Below, piece after piece: positions 14,419-25,937 of a stretch of 64,000 nucleotides of DNA (positions are counted from its first letter, which is position 1; every line of letters starts with the position of its first letter). A program made the translations under genes and the position numbers. The stretch is from Pectobacterium brasiliense (GTDB taxonomy: Bacteria > Pseudomonadota > Gammaproteobacteria > Enterobacterales > Enterobacteriaceae), in assembly GCF_016950255.1 (NCBI RefSeq), contig NZ_JACGFN010000001.1, positions 2,790,001 through 2,854,000 of the forward strand. Direction: 5' to 3'. Below the pieces are notes generated by a model. It had not been told where the DNA came from, ran no database searches, and worked only from the letters and a program-made list of their open reading frames with translations.

Positions 14419-16059
14419 TCAACGAGTTCGACGCCAACCGATAATCCAGGCAACAATTCCTGCGGCCATCAACCCCGAAGGAACCATATCGGCCTCAACA
14501 CGGCTGATCAGTAATAACGTACCACTGATTAGCAACGTTGCGCCAATACCCAAAAGATATCGTGACTGCCCTTGACGAGACTGCTGCGTCTTCAACTCAT
14601 AGGCCAACTGATCGACGCTTTGCTTTAACATCTTATGCTGACGTAACCCGTCATAAAATAATTCAGGGACTTCCGGCAATTTTTCAGCCCAGAACGGTGC
14701 TTTTTCTTTGAGCGCACGGAAAACCGCAGGCAAACCGACCTGTTGTTTCAGCCAGTTTTCCAGAAACGGCTTGGCGGTTTTCCACAGGTCGAGCTGCGGA
14801 TAAAGCTGCCGCCCCACGCCTTCAACATACAGCAACGTTTTTTGCAACAACACTAGCTGAGGCTGTACTTCCATATTGAAGCGACGCGCCGTATTAAATA
14901 GATTTAGTAATACATGGCCGAACGAAATTTCTGCCAACGGCTTCTCAAAGATCGGCTCACAGACCGTACGAATGGCAAACTCAAAATCGGCAACATTGGT
15001 GTCTGGAGGCACCCAGCCCGAATCCACATGCAGTTCGGCAACTTTGCGATAATCGCGGTTGAAGAAGGCAATGAAATTCTCAGCCAGATAGCGCTTATCT
15101 TCTTTATTCAACGAACCAACGATGCCGCAATCAATACCAATGTATTGCGGGTCTTCAGGGTGCTCGTAGCTGATAAAGATATTGCCGGGGTGCATATCTG
15201 CGTGGAAGAAACTGTCGCGGAACACCTGCGTGAAGAAAACCTGAACGCCGCGTTCTGCCAGTAGCTTCATATCCGTGCCATTGGCTGTCAGCGCGTCGAC
15301 ATCAGAAACAGGAATACCGTAGATTCGCTCCATCACCAACATGCCTTCGCTGCAGTAATCCGAATAAACTTCCGGCACATACAGCATCGGGCTGTTCTCA
15401 AAATTACGCCGCAGTTGGATGGCGTTTGCCGCTTCTCGCAGCAGGTTCAGCTCATCAAGCAGCGTTTTTTCATATTCCAGCACCACTTCGCGCGGACGCA
15501 GGCGACGACCATCCGGCAACAGGTGCGGCAACCACCCCGCCAGACGTTTCATCAGACGCATATCCGCCTTGATGACAGGCAAAATATCCGGGCGAATAAC
15601 CTTGATAACGATCTCTTTTCCCGTGCTTTTCAGACAAGCGGTATGCACCTGTGCAATCGAGGCAGAGGCCAGCGGTTTAATGTCAAAATCATCAAACCAC
15701 TCTTCAAGGGGGATTCCGCCCATCGACAGCTCAATTTGCTCACGCGCCAATTTGCCATCAAACGGCTCAACCTTATCCTGCAACATCGCCAGTTGATCGG
15801 CGATAGCCGGTGGGAACAGATCGCGGCGTGTGGACATCATTTGTCCGAACTTAATCCACACGGGCCCCAGTTCCTGAAGCGCCAAACGCAGACGTTCCCC
15901 TAAAGGCTTAGTACGGTGACGATTGGGTAACCAGAACAGCAGACGACGACCCGCACGTAGCGGCAGCGTCAGACGCATTTTAGGAATAAGTTCGTCCAGA
16001 CCATAGCTCAACAGCACACACACAATGCTGTAAAGGCGGCGTAATTCACTGGGCGTCAT
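14419..16059 (-). CDS. ubiB: Ubiquinone biosynthesis regulatory protein kinase-like UbiB
   Basis: UbiB is an ADCK/ABC1-family atypical kinase-like ATPase needed for ubiquinone synthesis. The 546-residue protein has the family KxGQ motif ([14 protein letters not shown] near residue 70), an alanine-rich nucleotide loop ([11 protein letters not shown] near 130), the catalytic [10 protein letters not shown] near 288 and IGIDCGIVG near 310. Two C-terminal hydrophobic helices (about 498-520 and 524-540) anchor it in the membrane. Its start overlaps the end of ubiJ by four bases, so the ubiE-ubiJ-ubiB run is likely one operon with translational coupling. Confidence 0.96.
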   Translation of the reverse strand: MTPSELRRLYSIVCVLLSYGLDELIPKMRLTLPLRAGRRLLFWLPNRHRTKPLGERLRLALQELGPVWIKFGQMMSTRRDLFPPAIADQLAMLQDKVEPFDGKLAREQIELSMGGIPLEEWFDDFDIKPLASASIAQVHTACLKSTGKEIVIKVIRPDILPVIKADMRLMKRLAGWLPHLLPDGRRLRPREVVLEYEKTLLDELNLLREAANAIQLRRNFENSPMLYVPEVYSDYCSEGMLVMERIYGIPVSDVDALTANGTDMKLLAERGVQVFFTQVFRDSFFHADMHPGNIFISYEHPEDPQYIGIDCGIVGSLNKEDKRYLAENFIAFFNRDYRKVAELHVDSGWVPPDTNVADFEFAIRTVCEPIFEKPLAEISFGHVLLNLFNTARRFNMEVQPQLVLLQKTLLYVEGVGRQLYPQLDLWKTAKPFLENWLKQQVGLPAVFRALKEKAPFWAEKLPEVPELFYDGLRQHKMLKQSVDQLAYELKTQQSRQGQSRYLLGIGATLLISGTLLLISRVEADMVPSGLMAAGIVAWIIGWRRTR

Positions 16060-16679
16060 CGTAAAGCCTCCAGCTTCGCCAGCCGTTCGGACAACGTATC
16101 GGCGGATTTATCCAGCGCAACAATTTCCTCATGGAACCAGGCGTTTTCCAGTTTTCCCGGAGCCAGTCGCCACTCTTCCGTTAGCGTCTCAGACAAGAAA
16201 TGTTGCTGCTGATGGAATGAGCGTCTCAGGAAACTTAGGGTTTTCTGTGCCGTTTGGGTAAGCCCCTGAGCAACAATATCGCCCAGATAGGGGGACAACC
16301 ACTCCGCCGGATCGAACTCCGCCAGATCAACCAGCACGATGAACTGTTGAACAACTTGAATATCGCCTTCTATCACCAGCTCGCCGCTGCGCATCAGCGA
16401 CGAGAGCTGTTGACGATCGCGTAATTTCATCAAAACCGGAACGCGTGTTTTCAGGCAGCAATCCGCTGGCTCGCCCCATTGGCTGATCACGTCCAGCCGC
16501 TGTTCGTTAAACACCAGCACCAAAGGCATATCCAGTTCAGCCAGCTCAATCTGAAGTGTTTTTCCCTGTAAGCGCTGGCGGGCAGACTTCATGCTTCTAT
16601 CACAAGAAACCGTATCGTGAAAAAGCAGCTGATTCAGCGCGGTTTCCAGCGTAGCTGTCAGAAAAGACGTTATCAGCAT
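16056..16679 (-). CDS. ubiJ: Ubiquinone biosynthesis accessory factor UbiJ
   Basis: UbiJ is a small SCP2-domain protein that holds ubiquinone intermediates in the cytosolic Ubi complex with UbiK. The start at 16679 ([16 protein letters not shown]) gives 207 residues, aligns with E. coli UbiJ and has GGAA eight bases upstream. A TTG at 16691, immediately after the ubiE stop, opens the frame four codons earlier but has no ribosome site. The SCP2-like core covers roughly residues 15-115, followed by a helical, charged C-terminus. It sits between ubiE and ubiB in the conserved order. Confidence 0.92.
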   Translation of the reverse strand: MLITSFLTATLETALNQLLFHDTVSCDRSMKSARQRLQGKTLQIELAELDMPLVLVFNEQRLDVISQWGEPADCCLKTRVPVLMKLRDRQQLSSLMRSGELVIEGDIQVVQQFIVLVDLAEFDPAEWLSPYLGDIVAQGLTQTAQKTLSFLRRSFHQQQHFLSETLTEEWRLAPGKLENAWFHEEIVALDKSADTLSERLAKLEALR

Positions 16680-16691
16680 TGGCGTTTCCAA

Positions 16692-17447
16692 TCAGAATTT
16701 AAACCCACGATGCAGCGCAACGATTCCACCGGTGAGGTTGAAATAATTAACACTGTCAAAACCGGCATCGATCATCATCCCTTTCAGCGTTTCCTGATCG
16801 GGGTGCATGCGGATAGATTCCGCCAGATAGCGGTAGCTCCCGGCATCACTCGCCACGGCTTCGCCAATCCTCGGCAGGATATGAAATGAATACGCATCGT
16901 AAACGGTGCTCAGCTGTTTAATGATCGGTTTGGAAAACTCCAGCACCAGCAAGCGACCACCCGGCTTCAGCACGCGATACATTGAGCGCAGCGCTTTGTT
17001 TTTGTCCGTCACGTTGCGCAGACCAAAGGAGATAGTAATGCAGTCGAAAAAGTCATCAGGGAACGGCAGCGCTTCAGCATTGGCCTGCACGTAGTTGATG
17101 TTGTCAATAATGCCTTTGTTACGCAGTTTTTCGCGACCCACTTTCAGCATTGATGCGTTGATGTCCGCCAAAATGACCTCACCACCTTCGCCAACCATGC
17201 GGGAGAATTTAGCGGTTAAATCCCCTGTGCCTCCGGCAAGATCCAGAACACGCTGGTTACGTCTTACCCCACTACATTCGATAGTGAAACGCTTCCAGAC
17301 ACGGTGGATACCAAAGGACATCAGGTCATTCATCAAGTCATACTTTGCTGCTACAGAATGAAAAACCTCAGCCACCATGACTTCTTTTTCATCCCTGGCG
17401 ACAGTCCGAAAACCAAAGTCGGCCGTTTTCTCCTGCTCACTTGCCAT
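16692..17447 (-). CDS. ubiE: Ubiquinone/menaquinone C-methyltransferase UbiE
   Basis: UbiE is the SAM-dependent C-methyltransferase of both ubiquinone and menaquinone synthesis. The 251-residue protein has motif [18 protein letters not shown] near residue 68, [14 protein letters not shown] near 94, [24 protein letters not shown] near 121 and the family C-terminus ([23 protein letters not shown]). It is probably the first gene of the ubiEJB operon, followed by tatABC. Confidence 0.97.
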   Translation of the reverse strand: MASEQEKTADFGFRTVARDEKEVMVAEVFHSVAAKYDLMNDLMSFGIHRVWKRFTIECSGVRRNQRVLDLAGGTGDLTAKFSRMVGEGGEVILADINASMLKVGREKLRNKGIIDNINYVQANAEALPFPDDFFDCITISFGLRNVTDKNKALRSMYRVLKPGGRLLVLEFSKPIIKQLSTVYDAYSFHILPRIGEAVASDAGSYRYLAESIRMHPDQETLKGMMIDAGFDSVNYFNLTGGIVALHRGFKF

Positions 17448-17579
17448 CTTATCCGCCTACTATTTCAGTCAAATTTCGGGTCTACCCATTAATGGTAAGA
17501 GTGTACCAGACCCGTATAAAAACCCCACTGCACTAATTTCGCATAGCATGGTGCCCAAGCCCACGAAATTCATACCTAT

Positions 17580-19142
17580 TTAGTATGAATCAGTACGGGT
17601 AGCGAAAGGGGTTTCCCCTTCTTCGCCCTCCGTTTTCACGGTTGGTGAAACAGCGTCGGGTGCTACGGAATCCGGTAATTCATCGCGTTCAGCGTGCTCA
17701 TGGGCCGTTGCTTTTTCTGCTAATGACGGGCTGATTGTGCGTTTAATTTCTACACCCAGCGCACGGAATCCCTCAGCCTGGCCAATAAGGTTACCACGCC
17801 CAGAGGAAAGTTTATTCATCGCCTGACGATAAGTGCCCTGTGCTTTATCCAAACCCTGCCCCAGCGCTTCCATATCATCGACAAACAACCGCAGTTTATC
17901 GTACAGCCGCGACGCTTTTTCAGCGATCTGCTGTGCATTGCGGCTCTGTTGTTCATAGCGCCATAAATTGGTAATGGTGCGTAATGCCACCAGCAGCGTG
18001 GTCGGGCTGACCAGCATAATATTGTGCTTTAGCGCCTCATTGATTAATTCGGGTTGGCGATCGATAGCGACCAGAAAAGCTGGTTCGACCGGAATAAACA
18101 TCAGCACGTAGTCTAGCGAACGCAGGCCCGGAAGCTGCTGATAATCTTTGCTGCTCAACTGCCGAATATGGCTGCGAACCGAGAGCAAATGTTCGTTCAA
18201 CGCCACACTGCGCTCTGCGTCATCGTCGCTATTGAAATAACGCTCGTAGGCCACCAGCGACATCTTGGCGTCGATCACGACATCTTTGCCCTGCGGTAAG
18301 CGCACGATGACATCCGGTTGCAGGCGGCTATTTGTCCCCGTCTGCACACTGACCTGTGTTTGGTACTCATAGCCTTCACGCAGGCCGGAAGCTTCCAGTA
18401 CGCGGCTTAACACCACCTCGCCCCAGTTACCCTGCGTTTTGTTATCGCCTTTCAGCGCTTTCGTCAGATTGATGGCCTCATGTGCCATCTGCGCGTTCAG
18501 CTGTTGCAGATTGCGGATTTCGTGCGCCAACGTGTGACGCTCGCGCGCTTCCGCACCAAAGCTGTCCTGCACCTGACGGCGGAAACCATCAAGCTGCTCA
18601 CGCAGCGGCATCAGCAGCTTATCCAGACTCTGTTTATTTTGTTCATCCACTTTGCGGCCGCTGTGTTCAAAAATCCGGTTCGCCAGATTCTCAAACTGCG
18701 TCGTCAATCGCTGTTCGCTGTTTGCCAGCAGCCGCTGCTTCTCTTCCGCCGCCATACGGGTTTCTTCCAGCCGAATGGTGACCTCCCGCAGCTCCGCTTC
18801 CTGTGCGCTATTTATTTCACGCAGTGTTCGCAGTTCCTGATTGAGCTGCACGCACTCCTCACGGAGTTCACTGAGCTGTTGCAACTTTTCATGGCTCGCA
18901 GAGAGTTGAGCGTGGACCGTGCGCAGCTCCAGCTCGTTTTGCCGTAGCCGCTGTTCGTCCAGTTGCTTTGCCTGCTGCTGTTCGCTGAGCGACTGCTGAG
19001 TCTGCTGCAATGTCTGCGCCAGCAGCTGCTGTTCGGTGTCATGCCGCGACAGCTTCTGCTGATGAATCAGGCTGGCAATTAACCACCCGACCAACAGACC
19101 CACTGCACCGCCGCCCAGACCATAAAATATGCTGATATCCAC
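17580..19142 (-). CDS. rmuC: DNA recombination protein RmuC
   Basis: RmuC is a conserved protein with a nuclease-like core whose loss in E. coli raises recombination at small inverted repeats. The 520-residue protein begins with a membrane helix (GLGGGAVGLLVGWLIASLI), followed by a long glutamine-rich coiled coil (residues about 30-200). The RmuC domain spans roughly 200-440, with conserved GNWGEVVLSRVLE, RLPQGKDVVIDAKMSLVAYERY and LMFIPVEPAFLVA. The tail past residue 470 is acidic and variable. In E. coli, udp lies next to rmuC; here argH does. Confidence 0.95.
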   Translation of the reverse strand: MDISIFYGLGGGAVGLLVGWLIASLIHQQKLSRHDTEQQLLAQTLQQTQQSLSEQQQAKQLDEQRLRQNELELRTVHAQLSASHEKLQQLSELREECVQLNQELRTLREINSAQEAELREVTIRLEETRMAAEEKQRLLANSEQRLTTQFENLANRIFEHSGRKVDEQNKQSLDKLLMPLREQLDGFRRQVQDSFGAEARERHTLAHEIRNLQQLNAQMAHEAINLTKALKGDNKTQGNWGEVVLSRVLEASGLREGYEYQTQVSVQTGTNSRLQPDVIVRLPQGKDVVIDAKMSLVAYERYFNSDDDAERSVALNEHLLSVRSHIRQLSSKDYQQLPGLRSLDYVLMFIPVEPAFLVAIDRQPELINEALKHNIMLVSPTTLLVALRTITNLWRYEQQSRNAQQIAEKASRLYDKLRLFVDDMEALGQGLDKAQGTYRQAMNKLSSGRGNLIGQAEGFRALGVEIKRTISPSLAEKATAHEHAERDELPDSVAPDAVSPTVKTEGEEGETPFATRTDSY

Positions 19143-19310
19143 TTTGCCTCCGCAGGCCTTTCACGCTGTCGGTCAAGGTAAAATGATACTGTATGGATGT
19201 CCAGAAACAATTCCGGCGGGGAAGACTCTGAGCAGAAAAATGCGAGCCACATTCCATATGAAAATGGATAGATGATAATTTGCAGAAGAATCAGATCGGT
19301 AACGGTGGAA

Positions 19311-19342
19311 TTCCCCCAACGCGAAACACCACGCTGGGGGAA
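19311..19342. terminator. Inverted repeat downstream of argH
   Basis: TTCCCCCAACG and CGCTGGGGGAA pair with one G-U-type mismatch around a 10-base loop, 20 bases past the argH stop. No T-run follows, so termination may be inefficient. Confidence 0.55.
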
Positions 19343-19361
19343 CAGAACAGAGGTGGGCGAG

Positions 19362-20735
19362 TTACGCTAAGCGCTGCTTAGCATCACTAATCGCTTTAGC
19401 GACCTGCTGCGGTGACACGCCACCTTGTGCAGCACGCTTATCCAGGCAGGATTGTAACGCCAGAATCGGGTACACATCCTCGCCAATCACGGCGCTGAAT
19501 TTTTGCAGATCGGCCAGCGGCAACGCTTCCAATGCTTTGCCCTGACGAATGGCTTCAACCACCGCTTCGCCCACGATATGGTGCGCTTCACGGAATGGAA
19601 CGCCTTTCGCGACCAGGTAATCCGCCAGCTCTGTCGAGTTCGCGTAGCCTTGTTCGGCTGCTTCTTTACAGCGCGGACGCTTCACCTGAATGCCTTCCAG
19701 CACCAGACCCGCCATCATCAGGCAGTCGTGCCAGGTATCCAGCGCGTCAAACAGCCCTTCTTTGTCTTCCTGCATATCTTTATTATACGCCAACGGCAGG
19801 CCTTTAAGCGTCATCATCATGCCGGTTAACGCGCCCTGTACGCGACCACATTTACCGCGAATCAGCTCCAGCGCATCCGGGTTTTTCTTCTGTGGCATCA
19901 GGGAAGAACCGGATGTCACACGGTCAGACAGCTCAACGAATGCCGCTTCACCGCTGTTGAAGAAGATCAGATCTTCGGCAAAACGCGACAGGTGGATCAT
20001 ACCGATCGAGGCATCGGACAGCAGTTCCAGTACATGATCGCGATCGGAAACCGTATCCAGACTGTTACGTGTGGCCGAGGCAAATCCCAGCCAGCCCGCC
20101 AGTTGCTCACGGTCGATCGGATAAGCCGTTCCCGCCAGCGCGCCACAGCCCAGCGGGCTGACATCCAGACGCTTCAGCGTATCTTCCAGACGGCTTTCAT
20201 CACGCGCCAGCATCTCGTGGTAAGCCAGACACCAATGTGCAAACGTCACTGGCTGTGCGCGCTGCAAGTGGGTATAACCCGGCATCACCGCATCCTGATT
20301 GGCTTCCGCCGTCGTGACCAGCGCCTGACGCAGCTGGCGTACCGACAGCAGCAGCTCTGAAATCTGCGCCTTGCACCACAGTTTCAGGTCGGTCGCGACC
20401 TGATCGTTACGGCTACGACCGGTATGCAATTTTTTACCTAAATCGCCGACTTTCTCAATCAGGCGCTGTTCAACCCAGCTGTGAATGTCTTCTGCATCGC
20501 TTTGCAGGATCATCTCAGGGTCAGCCTGTACCTCAACCAGCAGCGCATTCAGCGCCTGTTCCAGTTGCTGCTGCTCCTGCTCGCTGAGCACATTGACCGT
20601 CACCAGCGCTTTCGACCAGCCGATCGAGCCAACGATGTCCTGTTCCGCCAGACGGTAATCAAACCGCAGTGAGTCATTAAATTGTTTAAAACGCTGATCT
20701 GCTGCCTGACTAAACCGACCGCCCCACAAAGCCAT
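19362..20735 (-). CDS. argH: Argininosuccinate lyase ArgH
   Basis: ArgH splits argininosuccinate to arginine and fumarate, the last step of arginine synthesis. The 457-residue cytoplasmic enzyme belongs to the fumarase/aspartase superfamily and shows the signature [12 protein letters not shown] near residue 280, [13 protein letters not shown] near 110 and the helix containing [14 protein letters not shown] near 155. It is the last gene of the argCBH operon, 61 bases after argB, and is followed by a hairpin. E. coli ArgH has the same length. Confidence 0.97.
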   Translation of the reverse strand: MALWGGRFSQAADQRFKQFNDSLRFDYRLAEQDIVGSIGWSKALVTVNVLSEQEQQQLEQALNALLVEVQADPEMILQSDAEDIHSWVEQRLIEKVGDLGKKLHTGRSRNDQVATDLKLWCKAQISELLLSVRQLRQALVTTAEANQDAVMPGYTHLQRAQPVTFAHWCLAYHEMLARDESRLEDTLKRLDVSPLGCGALAGTAYPIDREQLAGWLGFASATRNSLDTVSDRDHVLELLSDASIGMIHLSRFAEDLIFFNSGEAAFVELSDRVTSGSSLMPQKKNPDALELIRGKCGRVQGALTGMMMTLKGLPLAYNKDMQEDKEGLFDALDTWHDCLMMAGLVLEGIQVKRPRCKEAAEQGYANSTELADYLVAKGVPFREAHHIVGEAVVEAIRQGKALEALPLADLQKFSAVIGEDVYPILALQSCLDKRAAQGGVSPQQVAKAISDAKQRLA

Positions 20736-20796
20736 AACGATTACTCCCAGAATTTAATTCATGTTGGTATCGCATCATGCCATACCCAGAAACGAC

Positions 20797-21570
20797 TTAC
20801 GCCAGAATACGTGTACCAATCGCCACGCCGTTGAACAGCGCAGGTAGCTGCTCGGCATGACGCCAGCTGGCGATATCAACCGGACGCCCCAGCGCACGCG
20901 CGGCATCCAGCGCGGCGTTGACCTTAACAATCATGCCGTCGGTAATAATGCCCTGAGCAATCAGTTGCTCGGCTTTCTCTGCCGTCATTTCGGCAATACG
21001 CTGGCCTTTACCGTCCAGAATGCCGCTCACATCAGACAGCAGGATTAAATCCGCGCCCAGCGTTTGCGCCAGTGCCGTCGCCGCCTGATCGGCGTTGACG
21101 TTCATCAGGTCGCCCTGCGCCGTAATACCGATGGAGCTAACGACAGGCAGGTAACCCGCAGACAGCAGCGTATTCAGCAGCGCAGGCGATCCCGCTTCCG
21201 CTTTACCCACAAAGCCCAAAGACTCATCGAGCTGCGTGACCGTCGTGCTGCCGCCATCGCCCAGGCACAGGCCGACTGCGTTGATATCATGCTTCTTCGC
21301 CCATGAAAGCAGCGTCTTGTTGGCGGAACCCGCCAGCGCACCGGTGATGATGTCGATCTGATCGGCTGGCGTAACGCGCAGGCCGTTTTTCTTCACAACT
21401 GGCAGCGCCAGCTTCTTCATCAGATCATCCACCAGACAGCCGCCACCGTGCACAATCACCAGCGGACGCTGATGTTCCTGACGGTAAGCCACCAGTGCGG
21501 TGAACAGACGCTCCAGCGCTTCTTCGCTATCCAGTAAAACGCCACCTAATTTGATAATTAACGGATTCAT
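20797..21570 (-). CDS. argB: Acetylglutamate kinase ArgB
   Basis: ArgB phosphorylates N-acetylglutamate, the second step of arginine synthesis. The 257-residue amino-acid-kinase-fold protein shows the N-terminal [14 protein letters not shown], the substrate loop [12 protein letters not shown] near residue 40 and [15 protein letters not shown] near 158. The short form, without an N-terminal regulatory helix, matches arginine-insensitive enterobacterial enzymes. It lies between argC and argH, 37 bases after argC. Confidence 0.97.
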   Translation of the reverse strand: MNPLIIKLGGVLLDSEEALERLFTALVAYRQEHQRPLVIVHGGGCLVDDLMKKLALPVVKKNGLRVTPADQIDIITGALAGSANKTLLSWAKKHDINAVGLCLGDGGSTTVTQLDESLGFVGKAEAGSPALLNTLLSAGYLPVVSSIGITAQGDLMNVNADQAATALAQTLGADLILLSDVSGILDGKGQRIAEMTAEKAEQLIAQGIITDGMIVKVNAALDAARALGRPVDIASWRHAEQLPALFNGVAIGTRILA

Positions 21571-21607
21571 TATGCTTCGCGCCTCGAAATGTCGGGACCA
21601 GTAGTCA

Positions 21608-22612
21608 TTAAATTAACGATTGGGTTTCAGGGAAACCAAAACGAATGTTCATGCATTGCACAGCCTGCGCCGCCGCGCCTTTCAGCAGGTTATCTTCGGT
21701 TGCCACCACGATGAGGTGCTCACCGTCAACGGAGAAACCAATATCGCAGAACGGCAGGCCAACAACGGATTTCAACGCCGGAACGCCCTTGTCATACAGG
21801 CGAACCAACGGCTTATCGTGATAGGCGTTGTGATAGGCTTCGGCCACATCCTGCTGGGTGACGCCCGGTTGCAGGCGGCAGGTGATGGTTTCCAGAATAC
21901 CGCGAGCGAAGTTGCCCAAATGCGGCGTGAAGATCACTGGCGTGCCGAGATGCGTTGAAATTTCAGGTTCATGACGATGGTTGAAAATACCGTACGGTTG
22001 AAAGCTGACTTCGCAGAAGCTGTTGGTCATAGACGCTTTACGCCCCGCCCCGCTCACGCCGCTCACGGCGTTAATCACCGGCCATTGCGCCGGGTTCAGC
22101 AACTGAGCGTCCAGCAGCGGCTTCAGCGCCAGCTGTGCGGCCGTTGGATAACAGCCCGGCACCGCAATCAGCTGCGCGTGTTTTACGCTTTCAGCACGCC
22201 ATTCGGCCAGCCCGTAAACCGCTTTTGCCAGCCAGTCAGAGTGCTGATGCTCAAAACCATAGTAGCGACGATAAAAATCGGCATCCTGTACGCGGAACGC
22301 GCCGGATAAATCAAAAACGGTGCAGCCTGCCGCCAGAAAAACAGGGGCCAGATCGTGGCTGACTTTATGGTCGGTCGCCAGAAAAACGACATCCACGCCT
22401 TTCGCCGCTTCTTCCGCATCGGTCAGCGGTTTTACCGGTACATCAATGATGCCTTTGAGCTGCGGATGTAAATCAGAAATCAATTTTCCTGCATCGACAC
22501 TTTGCGCAGAAACCATCAAAGCGGTTATGTTCATCTGTGGGTGACGGTTCAGGTAGAGCGCAAGCTCAGCGCCGGTATAACCACTTGCACCAACAATCAG
22601 CGTATTCAGCAT
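21608..22612 (-). CDS. argC: N-acetyl-gamma-glutamyl-phosphate reductase ArgC
   Basis: ArgC reduces N-acetylglutamyl phosphate to the semialdehyde with NADPH. The 334-residue enzyme has the nucleotide-binding N-terminus [16 protein letters not shown], the catalytic cysteine in [16 protein letters not shown] near residue 154 and the GAGRKASM substrate loop near 190. It is the first gene of argCBH, transcribed away from argE across a 202-base region that contains two ARG boxes. Confidence 0.97.
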   Translation of the reverse strand: MLNTLIVGASGYTGAELALYLNRHPQMNITALMVSAQSVDAGKLISDLHPQLKGIIDVPVKPLTDAEEAAKGVDVVFLATDHKVSHDLAPVFLAAGCTVFDLSGAFRVQDADFYRRYYGFEHQHSDWLAKAVYGLAEWRAESVKHAQLIAVPGCYPTAAQLALKPLLDAQLLNPAQWPVINAVSGVSGAGRKASMTNSFCEVSFQPYGIFNHRHEPEISTHLGTPVIFTPHLGNFARGILETITCRLQPGVTQQDVAEAYHNAYHDKPLVRLYDKGVPALKSVVGLPFCDIGFSVDGEHLIVVATEDNLLKGAAAQAVQCMNIRFGFPETQSLI

Positions 22613-22750
22613 GGGATCCGTATACCTTCTTACTTATCTATGGAACAGGTAACAGGGCTCACCAGCGTCGGTACGCTGTTCACCCGCGAAACTCAGTGAA
22701 AGTGACGAATCGCCATCGTCGTACCTTTGGGTTTCCTTTCGCCGAGCATT

Positions 22751-22789
22751 ATTGTATTTTTATTCAAAATAAATGCATGAATATTGATA
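22751..22789. promoter_or_regulatory. Pair of ARG boxes in the argC/argE intergenic region
   Basis: Two 18-base ArgR half-operators lie 3 bases apart: ATTGTATTTTTATTCAAA at 22751-22768 and AATGCATGAATATTGATA at 22772-22789. Relative to the consensus core TGAAT-N4-ATTCA, the first matches 9 of 10 and the second 8 of 10. The tandem spacing is that of arginine operators, so ArgR-arginine should repress both argE and argCBH. Confidence 0.85.
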
Positions 22790-22814
22790 CTATCCTAACC
22801 AGAGGCTGTCAACA

Positions 22815-23966
22815 GTGAAGATGAATTTACCCCCTTTTATTGAGCTATATCGGGCATTGATCGCCACACCGTCTATCAGTGCCACCGACAGCGCGCTCGA
22901 TCAAAGTAATCATACCTTAATCAACCTGCTGGCAGGCTGGTTCGGCGATCTCGGCTTCCATGTGGAAGTCCAACCGGTCCCCGGCACCCTCAATAAATTT
23001 AATATGCTGGCGCGGATTGGTGAAGGAAAAGGTGGCTTATTGTTGGCAGGCCACACCGACACCGTCCCGTTCGACGATGGTCGCTGGACGCGCGACCCAT
23101 TCACGCTGACCGAACATGACAACAAACTGTACGGCTTGGGTACGGCGGATATGAAAGGCTTCTTTGCCTTTATTCTGGATGCGTTACGCGATATCGATCC
23201 GACTAAGCTAACGAAACCGCTCTATGTGCTGGCAACGGCAGATGAAGAGACGACCATGGCCGGTGCCAAGTATTTCTCCGAATCCACGCAGATTCGCCCG
23301 GACTGCGCCATCATCGGCGAACCGACGTCGCTGCAACCGGTGCGCGCCCACAAGGGTCATATGTCCAACGCAATCCGCATTCAGGGGCAGTCCGGTCACT
23401 CCAGCGATCCTTCGCGTGGCGTGAACGCGATTGAACTGATGCACGAAGCCATTTCTCATCTGCTGGTATTGCGTAACACGCTACAGGAACGCTATCACAA
23501 CCCGATTTTCCACATTCCTCACCCGACCATGAACCTCGGCCACATTCACGGCGGCGATGCCGCTAACCGCATCTGCGGCTGCTGTGAACTGCATATGGAT
23601 ATCCGTCCGCTGCCGGGCATTACGCTTAACGATTTGGATGGACTGCTGTCAGAAGCGCTTGAGCCCGTTAGCCAGCGCTGGCCGGGTCGGTTGACCATCA
23701 GCGAGCTGCACCCTCCGATTCCTGGCTATGAGTGCCCGCCCGATCACCGTCTGGTGTCAGTCTTAGAGAAGCTGCTGGGGACGAAAACGGAAATCGTGAA
23801 CTACTGCACCGAAGCGCCGTTTATTCAGACGCTATGCCCGACGTTGGTTCTGGGACCGGGATCGATCGAGCAGGCGCACCAGCCGGATGAATATATTGAT
23901 ACCAAATTTATTAAACCAACGCGGGAGCTGATCTCGCAGGTGATTCATCACTTCTGTCACCACTGA
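22815..23966 (+). CDS. argE: Acetylornithine deacetylase ArgE
   Basis: ArgE is an M20-family di-metal hydrolase that releases ornithine from N-acetylornithine. The 383-residue protein has metal-ligand motifs [17 protein letters not shown] near residue 75, [12 protein letters not shown] near 107, [10 protein letters not shown] near 141 with the catalytic Glu, and a C-terminal [15 protein letters not shown] near 350. It is transcribed divergently from argCBH under shared ArgR control. A hairpin 14 bases after the stop separates it from the GntR gene. Confidence 0.97.
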   Translation: MKMNLPPFIELYRALIATPSISATDSALDQSNHTLINLLAGWFGDLGFHVEVQPVPGTLNKFNMLARIGEGKGGLLLAGHTDTVPFDDGRWTRDPFTLTEHDNKLYGLGTADMKGFFAFILDALRDIDPTKLTKPLYVLATADEETTMAGAKYFSESTQIRPDCAIIGEPTSLQPVRAHKGHMSNAIRIQGQSGHSSDPSRGVNAIELMHEAISHLLVLRNTLQERYHNPIFHIPHPTMNLGHIHGGDAANRICGCCELHMDIRPLPGITLNDLDGLLSEALEPVSQRWPGRLTISELHPPIPGYECPPDHRLVSVLEKLLGTKTEIVNYCTEAPFIQTLCPTLVLGPGSIEQAHQPDEYIDTKFIKPTRELISQVIHHFCHH

Positions 23967-23979
23967 TCCGATGCAAACG

Positions 23980-24004
23980 GCCTTGTCAGCCACGCTGGCA
24001 GGGC
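23980..24004 (+). terminator. Probable argE terminator
   Basis: GCCTTGTCAGC and GCTGGCAGGGC pair over 11 bases (two G-U wobbles) around CAC, followed by TACTTTG. It sits between argE and the GntR-family gene. Confidence 0.65.
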
Positions 24005-24020
24005 TACTTTGAGACAGCTC

Positions 24021-24734
24021 ATGAAAAAGAAAGACTTCATCGCGCAGGATTTACTGAGCAAAATCTATCAGCACACCGATCCGCTGCCGGAAAAGCTGCC
24101 GCCGGAACGCCAACTGGCGGAGGAATACGGCGTGTCGCGTTTTACCATCCGTCAGGCGCTGGAAAAGCTCGCCAGCATCGGCGCGATCCATATGGTACAG
24201 GGCTCGGGTAACTTCATTAATCAGGGCGTACGCAGCAATCCGCTGGTATATAACTCGATTACCGAAAAGAAATTTAATCAGATTTCATTCCGTCTGCTTA
24301 GCCTGCATAAGCGGCTACCGACGCGAGAAGAGCAACAGGTTTTTGCTATCAGCGAAAATACGTTCATCTGGGAATTCAGCCGGTTACGCTACGTCGATAA
24401 CCGCAAGGTGCAGATCGAGATATCGAAAATGCCCGCCGCGGATTTCCCAGACATGAGCCAGAAGATTATTGAAAGCTCGATTCAGCAGTATGTGCTCAGC
24501 AAGGGCTACGCGATTTCACACTACCTGACGCATTATCAGGCGGTTAATGTCACCAAAGCACAGGCTGAGCTGCTGGGCTGCAAGAAAGGCACGGCGGCGA
24601 TGCATATCCTTAATCGCGGTATTTTACAGGGCGGTCGCGTGTACGAATCGAGCGACATCATCGACATTAACTACGCCTGTACCTACGTCATCCCCTTCAA
24701 CCGCGATAACCTGACCTTCCGCCAGTCACCGTAA
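24021..24734 (+). CDS. GntR/HutC-type transcriptional regulator
   Basis: This is a 237-residue regulator with an N-terminal winged helix-turn-helix (PPERQLAEEYGVSRFTIRQALEKL near residues 32-56) and a C-terminal UTRA effector domain, the layout of the HutC subfamily that senses sugars, sugar phosphates or amino acids. The ATG at 24021 is preferred over a TTG at 24009. It converges with the dehydratase gene, only three bases from its stop, and lies next to a PTS permease, so it probably controls this cassette. HutC-type half-site-like motifs (TTGGTYTG) occur in the dehydratase/PTS intergenic region. The ligand is unknown. Confidence 0.85.
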   Translation: MKKKDFIAQDLLSKIYQHTDPLPEKLPPERQLAEEYGVSRFTIRQALEKLASIGAIHMVQGSGNFINQGVRSNPLVYNSITEKKFNQISFRLLSLHKRLPTREEQQVFAISENTFIWEFSRLRYVDNRKVQIEISKMPAADFPDMSQKIIESSIQQYVLSKGYAISHYLTHYQAVNVTKAQAELLGCKKGTAAMHILNRGILQGGRVYESSDIIDINYACTYVIPFNRDNLTFRQSP

Positions 24735-24737
24735 GAC

Positions 24738-25937
24738 TCAAGGCGTATGCATCGTGCCATCTGGCAGGCGGCTTTGCGTCCACTCGTGCGGACGATAGAC
24801 GACGGGGAACTGCCGTGCCGCGTCCAGATCGATCCCAACGCCGATACCGGGGCGTTCAATCGGATACAGATAACCCTTCTCCGGCTCCACCGCCTGCGGG
24901 AAGACCTTGCGGGTATTTTCCGGGTAAGCGACAAATTCCTGAATAGCGGCGTTATGCAAATGGATATTCAGATGAATGTTGACCGCCGCGCCGATAGGCG
25001 TCATATCCGGCGGGCAGTGCCAGGCCAGACGAACGCCAAAGTTCTGACAGAACGCGCCCAGCTTCAGCGCTGGTGTGATCCCGCCAATCTGTGAGACATG
25101 GCAGCGAATGAAATCAACCTGACGGTTAATCACCAGATTCTGCCACTCGGCAGGGTTATTAAACAGCTCCCCAGTCGCCAGCGGCACCGCGCTCTGGCTG
25201 CGGATCTGCGCTAGCCACTCATTTTGCGCAGGCGGCAAAATGTCTTCGATAAAATAGGGACGATACACTTCTACCGCTTTAGCGAACTGCACTGCCTGGT
25301 TCGGGAACAAACGCTCATGAACATCATGCAGGATATGGAAACGATCGCCGTATTTCTCACGCAGCGCACGGAACATGGCGAGCGTGTTAGCCATGTACTG
25401 CTCCTGATCGTAATAGGCTCCCTCCGTTGGCTGCCGCGTGCTGTGCAGCGCATCGGGATTGCCGCCATAGAATCCTAGCTGACAGCGGATATGGCGATAG
25501 CCCTGCGCATACAGCCGATCCACTTCCTGATAAAGCCCGTCCAGCGTATCGCTGGCTGCATGGCTGTAAGCGGCAATGGCATCGCGGGATTTCCCACCAA
25601 ACAGGTGATAAAGCGGCATATCCGCCAGCTTGCCCTTGATGTCCCACAGCGCCATATCGACGCCCGCCACCGCATTGTTGATAACCGGCCCGTTACGCCA
25701 ATAGGCGTTAACCATCATCATGTGCCACAGATCTTCAATGTGGTTAGCATCTCGTCCTAGCAGCAGCGGTTTGAGGTACTCATCCACCATCGCTTTGACG
25801 GCCAGCGGGCGCTGCTGGAAGGTCGCACAGCCATAACCCGTCACGCCTTTATCCGTGTGAACCACCACCGTCACTAAATTATGACGGTCGGGACGGGTAA
25901 CAAGACATTCAATGTCAGTAATGATTGTCGGCAACAC
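24738..25937 (-). CDS. Enolase-superfamily sugar-acid dehydratase (ManD/RspA type)
   Basis: This member of the mannonate dehydratase subgroup of the enolase superfamily dehydrates acid sugars with Mg2+. The GTG at 25937 follows GGAGG by eight bases and gives 399 residues; the frame is open upstream to 25988 but without a ribosome site. Visible active-site residues are Asp205 and His207 (HDVHERL), Glu231 (EDILPP), Glu257 (TGELF) and His307 (WHCPPD), all at a constant offset of five from the classic ManD numbering. RspA homologues vary widely in activity toward mannonate and gluconate, and some show almost none, so the substrate is uncertain. It diverges from the PTS gene and converges with the GntR gene. 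Confidence 0.87.
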   Translation of the reverse strand: MLPTIITDIECLVTRPDRHNLVTVVVHTDKGVTGYGCATFQQRPLAVKAMVDEYLKPLLLGRDANHIEDLWHMMMVNAYWRNGPVINNAVAGVDMALWDIKGKLADMPLYHLFGGKSRDAIAAYSHAASDTLDGLYQEVDRLYAQGYRHIRCQLGFYGGNPDALHSTRQPTEGAYYDQEQYMANTLAMFRALREKYGDRFHILHDVHERLFPNQAVQFAKAVEVYRPYFIEDILPPAQNEWLAQIRSQSAVPLATGELFNNPAEWQNLVINRQVDFIRCHVSQIGGITPALKLGAFCQNFGVRLAWHCPPDMTPIGAAVNIHLNIHLHNAAIQEFVAYPENTRKVFPQAVEPEKGYLYPIERPGIGVGIDLDAARQFPVVYRPHEWTQSRLPDGTMHTP